Source: Acidobacteriaceae bacterium (GTDB lineage Bacteria; Acidobacteriota; Terriglobia; Terriglobales; Acidobacteriaceae). Taken from it: a stretch of 36,188 bases of DNA. The notes below the pieces were generated by a model, which had not been told where the DNA came from, did no database searches, and saw nothing but the letters and a program-made list of their open reading frames with translations. A program made the translations under genes and the position numbers. Positions 1 to 7,789 of the stretch are shown here, in pieces; position 1 is the stretch's first letter; the number at the start of each line of letters is the position of its first letter. The DNA lies in NCBI GenBank assembly GCA_003166855.1, contig PMUM01000178.1, positions 1 to 36,188 of the forward strand, read 5' to 3'.

Positions 1-815
1 AATGTGCCGTCGCCGTTGTTGCGATAGAGGATATTCGGCGTGCCCAGAAAGTCGACGGGCGAGCAATAGGCCGGGAGTCCTTGCTGCACGCAGGGAGTTG
101 CGGTCTTGATTCCATAATTAAGATAGTTCACCACGAAGAGATCGAGCAGCCCATCGTTGTTGTAGTCGAACCACCCTGCAGCCACAGACCAAGCCTTGCC
201 GAGTTTTGGAACCATCCCTCCAACTCCTGCCTTCTCGGTCACGTCGGTGAATGTACCGTCTCCATTGTTATGGAAAAGCTGGTTGCGGTTGACTCCGGTC
301 ACGTAAAGATCGACGAATCCATCATTGTCGTAGTCGCCGGCGGCCACTCCCATCGAATACCCGATCCCTTGCAGGCCCGCTTTCTCGGTTACATCGGTGA
401 AGGTGCCGTCCCCATTGTTGCGGAAGAGGCGGTTCCAGTAACTGGGGTCGGTCTTTTCCAGCGACGGGATGGCCGCGCCATTGGTGAAGAAGATGTCGAG
501 CAAGCCGTCGTTGTTGTAGTCGAAGACACCGACTCCACCCGCCATGGTCTCAAACGTGTACCGTTGCGGACTGATGCTGTTCTTGAGTTTGAATTTGATT
601 TTGGATTGTTCGACTACATTTTCGAATTGGATCGTAGAGGCAGCTGGCACTACTGTCTTCGTAGACTCTTTGCCGGAGGCTCGGCCTGGCGCTGCTTGAG
701 CGAGCAGACTGGGAATGCAACACAGCAGAAAAAGCACAACCTTAGCGATAAGGTTCCCGTGGGAGCCTTTCTCGGAGTTGGTCACGCGAGTCGATTGTTC
801 ACTGCTCTGTGACAT
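1..815 (-). CDS. Secreted FG-GAP/VCBS repeat protein, CRTAC1-like (3' end beyond window)
   Basis: The reverse strand is open from an ATG at 815 to the left edge, giving 271 visible residues with the C-terminus missing. After a polar start there is a hydrophobic stretch (LIAKVVLFLLCCIPSLLAQA), a likely Sec signal peptide ending in AQA. The mature part repeats calcium-binding-like loops DYNNDGLLD, DYDNDGFVD and DYNNDGLLD, each followed by a strand and NNGDGTF, the beta-propeller blade pattern of FG-GAP/VCBS proteins. Spacing resembles CRTAC1/UnbV-type proteins common in Acidobacteria; the diagnostic C-terminal domain is not in view. The ATG overlaps the stop of the upstream permease-peptidase gene by 17 nt. 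An in-frame GTG at 785 would keep the signal peptide; neither start has a clear Shine-Dalgarno, so the start is uncertain. Role is inferred as extracytoplasmic binding or adhesion; substrate unknown. Confidence 0.85.
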   Translation of the reverse strand, partial: MSQSSEQSTRVTNSEKGSHGNLIAKVVLFLLCCIPSLLAQAAPGRASGKESTKTVVPAASTIQFENVVEQSKIKFKLKNSISPQRYTFETMAGGVGVFDYNNDGLLDIFFTNGAAIPSLEKTDPSYWNRLFRNNGDGTFTDVTEKAGLQGIGYSMGVAAGDYDNDGFVDLYVTGVNRNQLFHNNGDGTFTDVTEKAGVGGMVPKLGKAWSVAAGWFDYNNDGLLDLFVVNYLNYGIKTATPCVQQGLPAYCSPVDFLGTPNILYRNNGDGT

Positions 816-3800
816 CGATCATATTGTCATCGGCATTGCGGTCAATGAGCTTATTGTAAGGATCAATGCCCGCTAGAGTTGGCTTTTCGTCAACCACGAC
901 CACGAATGTCCTCTTTTGCTCGCTGATCTTTTCCTTTTTGAGGTAGAGCGGTTTTTCCTGATCTTTCTTGCCGCTGAAGACGCCGATCTCGATGTAGTCG
1001 GCGAGTGGCATCGGCGTTTCCGCACCGTTGCCGTCAGCTTGCATCTTGCGTGCCTCAACCTCAAGCGTGACCTTATATTTTCCATCCGGAGTCTTCTGCG
1101 AGGTTGCAGAGACAGTTTTGTTGTCGTAGAGGACGATGCGGTTGAAGCCGTCATCGACCAGATATTGGAGTTCCGGTGGAGTTTGGGCGCGGATCGCGTC
1201 CACCAGCATGCGGGTATCCGGATAAGGCTCGTTTACCTGCGCTGAGGCGCGACCGGTGTCGTTGGCGTCGACCTGATTGTTGGCGTTGGCGTAACGGTAT
1301 TGCATGAGGAAATTGTGCAGTGCGAGATTGAGTTTGTCTTCGCCAATGTAATCGGCGAGGGTGTACAAGATCTGACCGCCCTTCTGGTACCAGACGTATT
1401 GCTCACGCTGGACGAGGGCGAGTGGCGGTTCGTGGCGGACCTCGCCAGCGCGTCCCCGGAGATAGCCATCGAGCTCGTGGCGGAGAAAGCGGTGCATCAG
1501 GTCGCGGCCGTACTTATGCGCCATCACCTGCAGAGCAGAATACTCGGCGAGGCTCTCGGACATCATGTTGGAACCTTCTGCGTCGGCGCCCACAAGCTGG
1601 TGCGCCCACCACTGGTGGCCGAGCTCATGAGCGGTCACAAAGTAGGTGAAGTCGATGTCGGTCGGCTTGATGATGCGGCTGATGAAGCCGATGCCTTCCG
1701 AGTAAGGAATTGTGTTGGGAAACGATTGGGCGAAAGTGCGATACCGGGGAAACTCGAAGATGCGGTATTGGTTGAACTGGTAGGGGCTGAAGGTCTTTTG
1801 ATAGTAATCGAGGCCGGCACGGGAACTGGCCAACATATCGTCGATGTCGTAGGTGTGTGCGGGATCGTAGTAGACCTCAAGTGCGACGTCGCCGTTGGGG
1901 CCGTGGTAGATCTCTTTCCGCGACTGGTAGCGGGCAGAAATGTAAGAGAAGAAATCCAGAATGTGCGTGGAGCCCATGCTGTATTCGAAGTAGCGGCGAC
2001 CCTTATCCTGCCATTCGCGCTGGAGGTATCCAGGCGCAACGGCGATCTGGTCCGCTGACGTGCTGACCACAGTGTGATATGTGACCCAGTCGGATTCTCC
2101 GCGGAAGAAAACGTTGTTTATGTTATGTGCGGGATCGCCGCGGTGCGCCATCTCCTCGAGAGCCGGGAGATGCTCTTCGCGGCGGCGGCGTGGATCATCG
2201 AGTTCGATGCCGGTGTTGTAGCCGATGTAAGGGACGTAGTCGGAATCGAAAAAAGTGCCGTTATAAGCCAGTTCGGGGAGCTCGTTGCCATCGCGGACGC
2301 CGCGCGTCTGGTGGCCTACGTTGCAAGAGAGGGTGACCGTCTGACCCGGTGCCAGCGGCGGGTCGAGCGCATAGATCGAGTACATATGGCGCAGCGCAGC
2401 GCTGACTAGGTGGAATGCGCGGTCGAACTGGACGTTTGTGACCGACTGCTTCTGATCGGTGAGATGGATCTGGGCGATCGGCTGGTTGGTTTTGTTCTGC
2501 AGAGTCATCCGCACGGTTCCGTCGAAGGAGCGGCGCTCGGGATAGATGTTGATGGTCGCATCGACGGCTGTGACTTTCGGCTGGTCGAGGTTTTCGTACT
2601 TCTTGAACTGGCGTTCGTAGTCAGCCTGAATGCCGCGGCGTGCCTTCGAATCGAGATACTCATTCAGGACGTGAGCGTTGTAGAAGTACCAGGAGCCAGC
2701 GCCCAGCGCCATGATGGCAAACAGCAGAGCGGCAGGAATGAGCCGCGGAGCACGCTGAAGGGCTAGACGAGTGCGGGCGCGAAACGAATCCTCGGCTCCG
2801 CGGCGGGCAAAGGCGATGGAGATTACGCCTAACAGAGCACAAATCGCGAACCAATATGTAATCGACCAGAAAAGCGCCGGGACGAAGTGGCCGTAGCCGT
2901 TCATATCGGAGTACGTGTAGGCAGGAGTCTGGCCAACGAGGTAGAGCGTATTCTCCCAGCCGAAGTTGTAGAGAATTGGCATCAAGAGGAAGGTGCCCAA
3001 AAGGATGGCGTAGCCGACGAACTTGTTCGAGACCACGGTCTGGACAAACAGGGCGAGCAAGATGAAGGTAAGGACCTGCGGGAAGGTCACTACATACAGC
3101 TCCTTCAGGTACTGAAGGAATTCGTAGTGGTAGTAGCCCGCGATGGTTTGCATGACCATGCCGATGAGCATCGCGAACGCGAGAAGGATGAGTTCGACAA
3201 CGACGATCGCCGTGAGCCGCGAGAACCAATCGGTCGACTCGCGCATAGGCAGAGCGTCGTGAATGCCGTCGAAATGGTTGTCGCGCTCGCGCCAGAGCAA
3301 TTCAGCGGCATAGAGGCCCGCAACAATGAATAGGAAAAGAAGTGCGCTCCCTTCGACGGCCTGGACCATGAGGTAGGTGACCGGCCAGACGTTCTGTTCG
3401 GCGATACGGCCCGCGAAGTATCCGTTGTTGATCCCGAAGGCGACGATGAGGGCGACGAGAGCCCAGAACGGGATGTCGCGAAAAATGCTTCGCATCCGGA
3501 GGCGGGAAAGTGAGAGGTATTGAGCGAACGTAGTGGAGGCCGTAAAGGACTGATGGGCAGGGGGAAGTTGACCCGGTACGAGGGACCGTACCGGCTGTGT
3601 CTCCGTGAGATCCTGTTCCTTGGCTTTGGCGGCTCGGCGGCCCTGGGAGCGAGCCGTGAGAGCTTCCACAGACATGGGAAAGAGCGCCCAGACCGAAATC
3701 AGCGCTACGGCGCCAACGCCAAGCCAGAGTAGACGGTTATAGAGGAACACTCCATTGAGAAGAGCGGGGGACCACGAGACGAATAGAGTGTTTTTTTCGA

Positions 3801-4491
3801 TCACGGTCCAATAGCGGGTGACATTGTTGAACAGGATGATGCCGATGGGATCGAAGATGCTGGACCAGAAACGTTCCAGAGAGCGAGTGGCAACGAAGAC
3901 GGTCAAGCCAATGACGTAGATCATGAACAGGGCGACGCCCTGCAGATAGACGATGAAGATTTTGCGAGTGAGGGCGGAAACCGCGAAGAAGAGGGAACCA
4001 ATGAAGAAGATTTGAACGACGAGAATGGAGAGAAAAGGGTGAAGATAGGCCCAGAGATGATTTGGGCCGATGCGAGTATGGTCCGCCCAAGGGGCGAATG
4101 TGCCGAGGAACGTGCCGAGCATCATTCCGGAGAAGGCGAAGACAGTGGTGACGAACGAACCGGCCCAGCGTCCGCCAAGGTAAGCGAACTTTGAGATCGG
4201 CTGAGTAAACAGGATCTGGTAAGTATCGCGCTGGAAGTCGCGGAGAATTGAGGTACCGAAAATGGCGGCAATGACGATGATGCCGAACAGCGCGGCGCCG
4301 AAGTCGTTGAAAGCGTTGGCATACGCGGAATTGAGGAGGACCTTGCCGTTGCCGTTTCCGAGTGGGCCAAAACTTTCCGACGCAACGTTGAGGAATGAGA
4401 ACGCGAGCCAGAGCAGGAAATACATGTACGTCGAGAGGCTCTTGAAGCGGAACCTCAGCTCGAATGTGAAGAACTCCCAAAAGAGTGCCAT
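799..4491 (-). CDS. ABC-2 type permease fused to an M1-family zinc aminopeptidase domain
   Basis: 1230 residues. The first ~600 hold about thirteen hydrophobic helices in two ABC-2-like halves, for example FGIIVIAAIFGTSIL and FLSILVVQIFFIGSLFF in the first and LTAIVVVELILLAFAML and FVGYAILLGTFLLM in the second. The last helix (about ALLFAIMALGAGSWYFY) is followed by a ~600-residue soluble domain. This carries the gluzincin motif HELGH at residues 955-959 with a downstream glutamate at 979 (SESLAEY), as in M1 aminopeptidases. An odd number of helices with a cytoplasmic N-terminus would put the peptidase on the periplasmic side; that is inference. The start has a GGAGG 8 nt upstream. The cognate ATPase ends 26 nt before it, and the CRTAC1-like gene overlaps its stop. 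Similar permease/M1 fusions are known in Acidobacteria and Bacteroidetes; substrate and physiological role are unknown. Confidence 0.9.
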   Translation of the reverse strand: MALFWEFFTFELRFRFKSLSTYMYFLLWLAFSFLNVASESFGPLGNGNGKVLLNSAYANAFNDFGAALFGIIVIAAIFGTSILRDFQRDTYQILFTQPISKFAYLGGRWAGSFVTTVFAFSGMMLGTFLGTFAPWADHTRIGPNHLWAYLHPFLSILVVQIFFIGSLFFAVSALTRKIFIVYLQGVALFMIYVIGLTVFVATRSLERFWSSIFDPIGIILFNNVTRYWTVIEKNTLFVSWSPALLNGVFLYNRLLWLGVGAVALISVWALFPMSVEALTARSQGRRAAKAKEQDLTETQPVRSLVPGQLPPAHQSFTASTTFAQYLSLSRLRMRSIFRDIPFWALVALIVAFGINNGYFAGRIAEQNVWPVTYLMVQAVEGSALLFLFIVAGLYAAELLWRERDNHFDGIHDALPMRESTDWFSRLTAIVVVELILLAFAMLIGMVMQTIAGYYHYEFLQYLKELYVVTFPQVLTFILLALFVQTVVSNKFVGYAILLGTFLLMPILYNFGWENTLYLVGQTPAYTYSDMNGYGHFVPALFWSITYWFAICALLGVISIAFARRGAEDSFRARTRLALQRAPRLIPAALLFAIMALGAGSWYFYNAHVLNEYLDSKARRGIQADYERQFKKYENLDQPKVTAVDATINIYPERRSFDGTVRMTLQNKTNQPIAQIHLTDQKQSVTNVQFDRAFHLVSAALRHMYSIYALDPPLAPGQTVTLSCNVGHQTRGVRDGNELPELAYNGTFFDSDYVPYIGYNTGIELDDPRRRREEHLPALEEMAHRGDPAHNINNVFFRGESDWVTYHTVVSTSADQIAVAPGYLQREWQDKGRRYFEYSMGSTHILDFFSYISARYQSRKEIYHGPNGDVALEVYYDPAHTYDIDDMLASSRAGLDYYQKTFSPYQFNQYRIFEFPRYRTFAQSFPNTIPYSEGIGFISRIIKPTDIDFTYFVTAHELGHQWWAHQLVGADAEGSNMMSESLAEYSALQVMAHKYGRDLMHRFLRHELDGYLRGRAGEVRHEPPLALVQREQYVWYQKGGQILYTLADYIGEDKLNLALHNFLMQYRYANANNQVDANDTGRASAQVNEPYPDTRMLVDAIRAQTPPELQYLVDDGFNRIVLYDNKTVSATSQKTPDGKYKVTLEVEARKMQADGNGAETPMPLADYIEIGVFSGKKDQEKPLYLKKEKISEQKRTFVVVVDEKPTLAGIDPYNKLIDRNADDNMIDVTEQ

Positions 4492-4517
4492 GTTGGATTC
4501 CTCCAGTTTCGAGAGTG

Positions 4518-5411
4518 TTAATTCACCAGCGGACGCTTGGTCTGCTGCGATAGGTTGAGGAAGTAAACATCTTCCAGGTCCGACTCGACAGGGATGAAGC
4601 CGTCCCCCGGAGAGCTATCCGAATGAACGCGAACCTCGTGCTTTCCGCCCACCAAGTGAGTGGAGATGACGTGCAGCGATGCTTCGATCGAGCGCACCTC
4701 CTCATCGGTCGCAACCACCTTCGACCAAATCTTGCCGTTCAGGGCTGCAATAGTCTCGCTGGGTGCGCCCTCAAGCAAGAGTTCACCGGAAGCGATGATC
4801 GCCATGCGAGGACAGAGCTGGCGAACGTCGTCCACGATGTGAGTCGAGAGGATGACGGTGCGGTCACTGCCCAGAGACGAGAGCAGGTTCAGGAAGCGAT
4901 TGCGCTCCGCGGGATCCAGGCCAGCGGTGGGTTCGTCGACAATGATGAGTCGCGGATTGCCCAGCAAGGCTTGCGCAATGCCGAAACGCTGCTTCATACC
5001 GCCGGAATAAGTTGAGAGTGCTTTCTTGCGAGAGTCCCACAGGTTGGTCTGTTGCAGCAGCGCGTCCACGGTTTCTTTGCGCTCCGAAGAAGAAGTCATC
5101 CCCTTCATCACGGCCAGATGGTGGAGCATGTCCAGCGCGGATATTTTGGGATACACGCCGAACTCCTGCGGCAGGTAGCCGAGGATGCGGCGCACCTGGT
5201 CTTTTTGCCGCAGCACATCGATGCCGTCGAGGTTGATGGTGCCGGAGTCGGGATCTTGCAGCGTGGCAATCGTGCGCATCAGAGAACTCTTTCCGGCGCC
5301 GTTCGGTCCCACCAGGCCGAACATGCTGTTGCCAATGGAGAGTGAAAGGTTCTTGAGCGCCTTCACGCCGTTCGGATAAGTCTTGGAAAGACCATTGATC
5401 GTGAGTGCCAC
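4518..5411 (-). CDS. ABC-2 transporter ATP-binding protein
   Basis: 297-residue single nucleotide-binding domain that should drive the adjacent ABC-2 permease-peptidase. Walker A is GPNGAGKS (residues 35-42), the Q-loop is LPQEFG (Q82), the signature is YSGGM (135-139), Walker B is LIIVDE with catalytic E160, the D-loop is AGLD and the switch histidine is H191 (STHIVDD). All catalytic elements are intact. The frame extends to 5450, but I chose the GTG at 5411 because GGAGG lies 6 nt upstream and the protein then begins VALTINGLSKTYPNG, the normal NBD start. The C-terminal ~65 residues after the H-loop form the accessory tail usual for CcmA/NatA-type ATPases. The gene is first in a minus-strand operon reading out of the divergent control region. 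Confidence 0.92.
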   Translation of the reverse strand: MALTINGLSKTYPNGVKALKNLSLSIGNSMFGLVGPNGAGKSSLMRTIATLQDPDSGTINLDGIDVLRQKDQVRRILGYLPQEFGVYPKISALDMLHHLAVMKGMTSSSERKETVDALLQQTNLWDSRKKALSTYSGGMKQRFGIAQALLGNPRLIIVDEPTAGLDPAERNRFLNLLSSLGSDRTVILSTHIVDDVRQLCPRMAIIASGELLLEGAPSETIAALNGKIWSKVVATDEEVRSIEASLHVISTHLVGGKHEVRVHSDSSPGDGFIPVESDLEDVYFLNLSQQTKRPLVN

Positions 5412-5599
5412 CGCTACCTCCGCATGCGAGAATCGGTCTGGGAACAGCACTGTCCGCTTCGTAAGCGAACATGGGGAGCTATTCTACTATCACCCGCGAG
5501 ACCTGAAGACCTCTTCCATCACAGCGCAGCGTCGTTGCCACATTATCTTCTTGTGGTTTCGCGCCACTGACGAAACACCTCCTTATATATGTATTGTGC

Positions 5600-5635
5600 T
5601 GTCCGGTAGTGGACAATTGGTTCCGGCAGTGGACA
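5600..5635. promoter_or_regulatory. Paired activator-type binding sites (TGTCC-N6-GGACA)
   Basis: Site 1 (5600-5615) reads TGTCCGGTAGTGGACA, a perfect 5-bp inverted repeat with a 6-bp spacer. Site 2 (5620-5635) reads GTTCCGGCAGTGGACA and matches site 1 at 13 of 16 positions, with the GGACA arm intact. Centres are 20 bp apart, close to two helical turns, so two dimers could bind the same face of the DNA. If transcription starts near 5736 the sites lie around -108 and -128, the usual zone for sigma-54 activator sites. The likely binder is the NtrC-type regulator at 32658-34070, by inference only. Confidence 0.5.
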
Positions 5636-5709
5636 CCGGGCACCTCTCGATGGCGCGGCCGCAAGGGCCTATCTTGCTGTCCATCCATCACTTAGAGCGT
5701 TCTGAGGTG

Positions 5710-5725
5710 TGGAAGGCGAGTTGCC
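5710..5725 (+). promoter_or_regulatory. Possible sigma-54 (-24/-12) promoter
   Basis: TGGAAGGCGAGTTGCC keeps the core GG and GC dinucleotides exactly 10 nt apart and retains TGG and TTGC of the TGGCACG-N4-TTGC consensus, with C-to-A and C-to-G changes in the -24 box. It would start transcription near 5736, only about 3 nt before the ATG at 5739, giving a nearly leaderless message. That is unusual, though it would fit the lack of a Shine-Dalgarno there. If translation instead starts at the GTG at 5709 this element lies inside the gene and the call falls. Confidence 0.3.
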
Positions 5726-5738
5726 ACCGACTAGCTCG

Positions 5739-6998
5739 ATGGATATCGCTCGGCCAGAATTTAGGCGTCAGAAACTACGCCGCCAGATCGTGTTCGCGGC
5801 AATCGGCATCGTCGTCATCGCAGCGTTGACAGTTGGCGTTTCGCGGTTGAGACCGGCAGCACCCTCAGTCGAACGCGGAACGGTGTGGACTGACACGGTG
5901 AAACACGGGTCGATGCTGCGCCAGGTGAGAGGGCCGGGCTCGCTGGTCCCCAGCCAGGAAGCGGTTCGCCAGATTCCCGCTGAGACTGAGGCGACGGTGG
6001 TGCGCATTCGCATGCTGCCGGGCTCGCAGGTAAAAGCAGACGACATTCTTCTCGAGATGAGCAATCCGCAGGTGGAACAGGCGGCCGTAGACGCAGAGCT
6101 GCAACTGAAGGCGGCGGAAGCCGAGTACCAGAGCTTCAAGGTTAAACTCGACAGCGACCTGATGACTCAAAAGGCCGGCGCCGCAACCGTGACCGCAGAC
6201 TACAGTCAGGCACAACGACAGGCGGATACAGACAAGGCTCTTTACGATCTTGGAGTCATTTCAGGGTTGGCCTACAAAGCCTCCAAGGGCAAAGCGGACG
6301 AACTCACGACCAGAAATGATTTGGAAGAGCAGCGGCTCGTGATCAACAAGAAAGCGATCGAAACTCAACTGGCCCAGGAACAGGCGAAGGTCGACCAGGC
6401 GAGCACTCTGGCTGGTCTCAAGAAAAAGCAACTGGAAGCCTTGAAAGTGCGTGCCGGCATTACCGGAGTGCTGGTAGATCTTCCGTTGCAGGTTGGGCAG
6501 CACGTCCAGCCGGGGGCCATGCTCGCTAAGGTGGTCGAGCCGAACCATCTGATGGCGACATTGAAGATCGCGGAAACCCAGGCCCGGGACGTGCGCGACG
6601 GCGAACCTGCGGCAGTCGACACGCATAACGGGATCATCAACGGAACCGTGATGCGAGTCGATCCTGCTGTACAAAACGGAACCGTGACCGTCGACGTCAA
6701 ACTAACAGGCCAACTGCCCGAGGGGGCGCGCCCGGATTTGAGCGTGGATGGGACCATCGATCTGGAACGGCTGGACAACATTCTCTATGTGGGGCGTCCC
6801 GCGTTTGGGCAGGAAAACAGCACAATCAGTTTGTTCAAGCTGGATGCGGACGGTAAAGAGGCGACGCGTGTGCCGGTCAAGGTGGGGCGAGAATCCGTGA
6901 ATTCGATTCAGGTTTTCGAAGGGCTTCACGAGGGCGACACCGTTATTCTTTCCGACATGTCACGTTGGGATAAGACGGATCGCATCCGTTTGGAGTAG
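5739..6998 (+). CDS. HlyD/MacA-type periplasmic adaptor (membrane fusion protein)
   Basis: 419 residues from ATG 5739. A short basic N-terminus (RPEFRRQKLRRQ) precedes one transmembrane anchor, about IVFAAIGIVVIAALTVGV. A half-lipoyl segment (ATVVRIRMLPGSQVKADDILLEMSNP) leads into a long alpha-hairpin rich in Ala, Gln, Lys and Glu, then the second half-lipoyl (VRAGITGVLVDLPLQVGQHVQPG), a beta-barrel and a membrane-proximal domain ending in GLHEGDTVILSD. This is the MacA/HlyD plan: the hairpin would dock on the TolC-type protein at 30677-32650 and the membrane-proximal end on the permeases. It heads the 15-gene locus; the ATPase follows after 47 nt. The frame also opens at GTG 5709, adding ten residues, with GAGG only 3 nt away. 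I prefer the ATG because the protein then begins MDIARPEF, close to the anchor. Confidence 0.9.
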   Translation: MDIARPEFRRQKLRRQIVFAAIGIVVIAALTVGVSRLRPAAPSVERGTVWTDTVKHGSMLRQVRGPGSLVPSQEAVRQIPAETEATVVRIRMLPGSQVKADDILLEMSNPQVEQAAVDAELQLKAAEAEYQSFKVKLDSDLMTQKAGAATVTADYSQAQRQADTDKALYDLGVISGLAYKASKGKADELTTRNDLEEQRLVINKKAIETQLAQEQAKVDQASTLAGLKKKQLEALKVRAGITGVLVDLPLQVGQHVQPGAMLAKVVEPNHLMATLKIAETQARDVRDGEPAAVDTHNGIINGTVMRVDPAVQNGTVTVDVKLTGQLPEGARPDLSVDGTIDLERLDNILYVGRPAFGQENSTISLFKLDADGKEATRVPVKVGRESVNSIQVFEGLHEGDTVILSDMSRWDKTDRIRLE

Positions 6999-7045
6999 GG
7001 ACCGCAATTCAAGAAACGAAATCCAACATATCGAGGCAAGAACCC

Positions 7046-7771
7046 ATGACTGAAGCAGGGCAGCCGTTGATCCAAATTCAGGATCTGACCAAAGTCTTCT
7101 ACACCGACGAAATTGAAACCCACGCACTTTCAGGCGTGCACCTCTCGATTGCTAAGGGCGAGTATGTGGCCATGTCGGGACCTTCGGGTTGTGGCAAGTC
7201 GACGTTACTCTCCATTATCGGATTGCTCGATACGCCGACGCAGGGGCGTTACTCATTGAACGGCAAGACAGTAGAGAACCTCGATTTTGCCGAGCGTTCC
7301 CGCATCCGCAACCAGGAGATCGGGTTCATCTTTCAGAGTTTCAACCTGATTGGTGATCTCACGGTGTACGAGAACGTCGAACTGCCGCTCACGTACCGGC
7401 AGAGAATGCCTGCGGCCGACCGGAAGGCGCGGGTCATGGAGGCGTTGGAGCGCGTCGGAATGGCGCACCGTGTCCGGCACTATCCTTCGCAACTTTCCGG
7501 TGGTCAGCAGCAGCGCGTCGCCGTGGCGCGTGCGCTGGGAGGAAAGCCTTCCATCCTGCTGGCCGACGAGCCTACTGGAAATTTGGACTCGCGCAATGGC
7601 GAAGCGGTGATGGAGTTGTTGCAGAACTTGCACCGCGAGGGCGCGACGATCTGTATGGTGACGCACGATCCGCGGTTCGCCAAGCACGCGCAACGCGAAG
7701 TGCATTTGTTCGACGGCAAGGTTGTGGCGGAAGAAGAGCTGCAGAAGCTGATGGCTGACGCGCACGCGTGA
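7046..7771 (+). CDS. MacB/LolD-type ABC transporter ATPase (ATPase 1)
   Basis: 241 residues, a stand-alone nucleotide-binding domain of the MacB/LolD/FtsE group. Walker A GPSGCGKS (45-52), Q-loop FIFQSFNLI (Q97), signature LSGGQQQRVAVARA (from 150), Walker B LLADE (E175), D-loop GNLDS and switch H207 (VTHD) are all canonical, so it should hydrolyse ATP. FQSFNL and ADEPTGNLDS are typical of MacB-type ATPases. A GAGG lies 10 nt before the ATG. It sits between the adaptor and the first of nine ADOP permeases (18-nt gap), suggesting it powers one or more of them. In MacB itself the ATPase and permease are one polypeptide; here they are separate. Confidence 0.93.
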   Translation: MTEAGQPLIQIQDLTKVFYTDEIETHALSGVHLSIAKGEYVAMSGPSGCGKSTLLSIIGLLDTPTQGRYSLNGKTVENLDFAERSRIRNQEIGFIFQSFNLIGDLTVYENVELPLTYRQRMPAADRKARVMEALERVGMAHRVRHYPSQLSGGQQQRVAVARALGGKPSILLADEPTGNLDSRNGEAVMELLQNLHREGATICMVTHDPRFAKHAQREVHLFDGKVVAEEELQKLMADAHA

Positions 7772-7789
7772 ACGGCCTGGGAGTAGCCT

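Larger units (their letters stand above)
5412..5738. promoter_or_regulatory. Divergent intergenic control region
   Basis: This 327-bp stretch separates the minus-strand ABC-2 operon from the plus-strand 15-gene locus and is the only non-coding gap above 300 bp. It contains a perfect 5-bp inverted repeat with 3-nt loop at 5455-5467 (CGCTT-CGT-AAGCG), two palindrome-like sites at 5600-5615 and 5620-5635, an AT-rich TTATATATGTATT tract just before them, and a possible -24/-12 element at 5710-5725. I found no convincing sigma-70 -35/-10 pair for either direction and no small gene. Confidence 0.6.

Noticed and set aside
81-812. 243-residue plus-strand ORF over the FG-GAP gene
   Set aside because: It is antisense to a clear reading frame with a signal peptide and repeated DxNNDG motifs; its own translation shows no domain and repeats Val-rich strings mirrored from that gene.
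5535-5562. Possible sigma-70 -35 (TTGCCA) in the control region
   Set aside because: No acceptable -10 hexamer lies 16-18 nt downstream.
5665-5680. Another candidate -24/-12 promoter (AGGGCCTATCTTGCT)
   Set aside because: GG and GC are 9 rather than 10 nt apart and the -24 box otherwise matches poorly.
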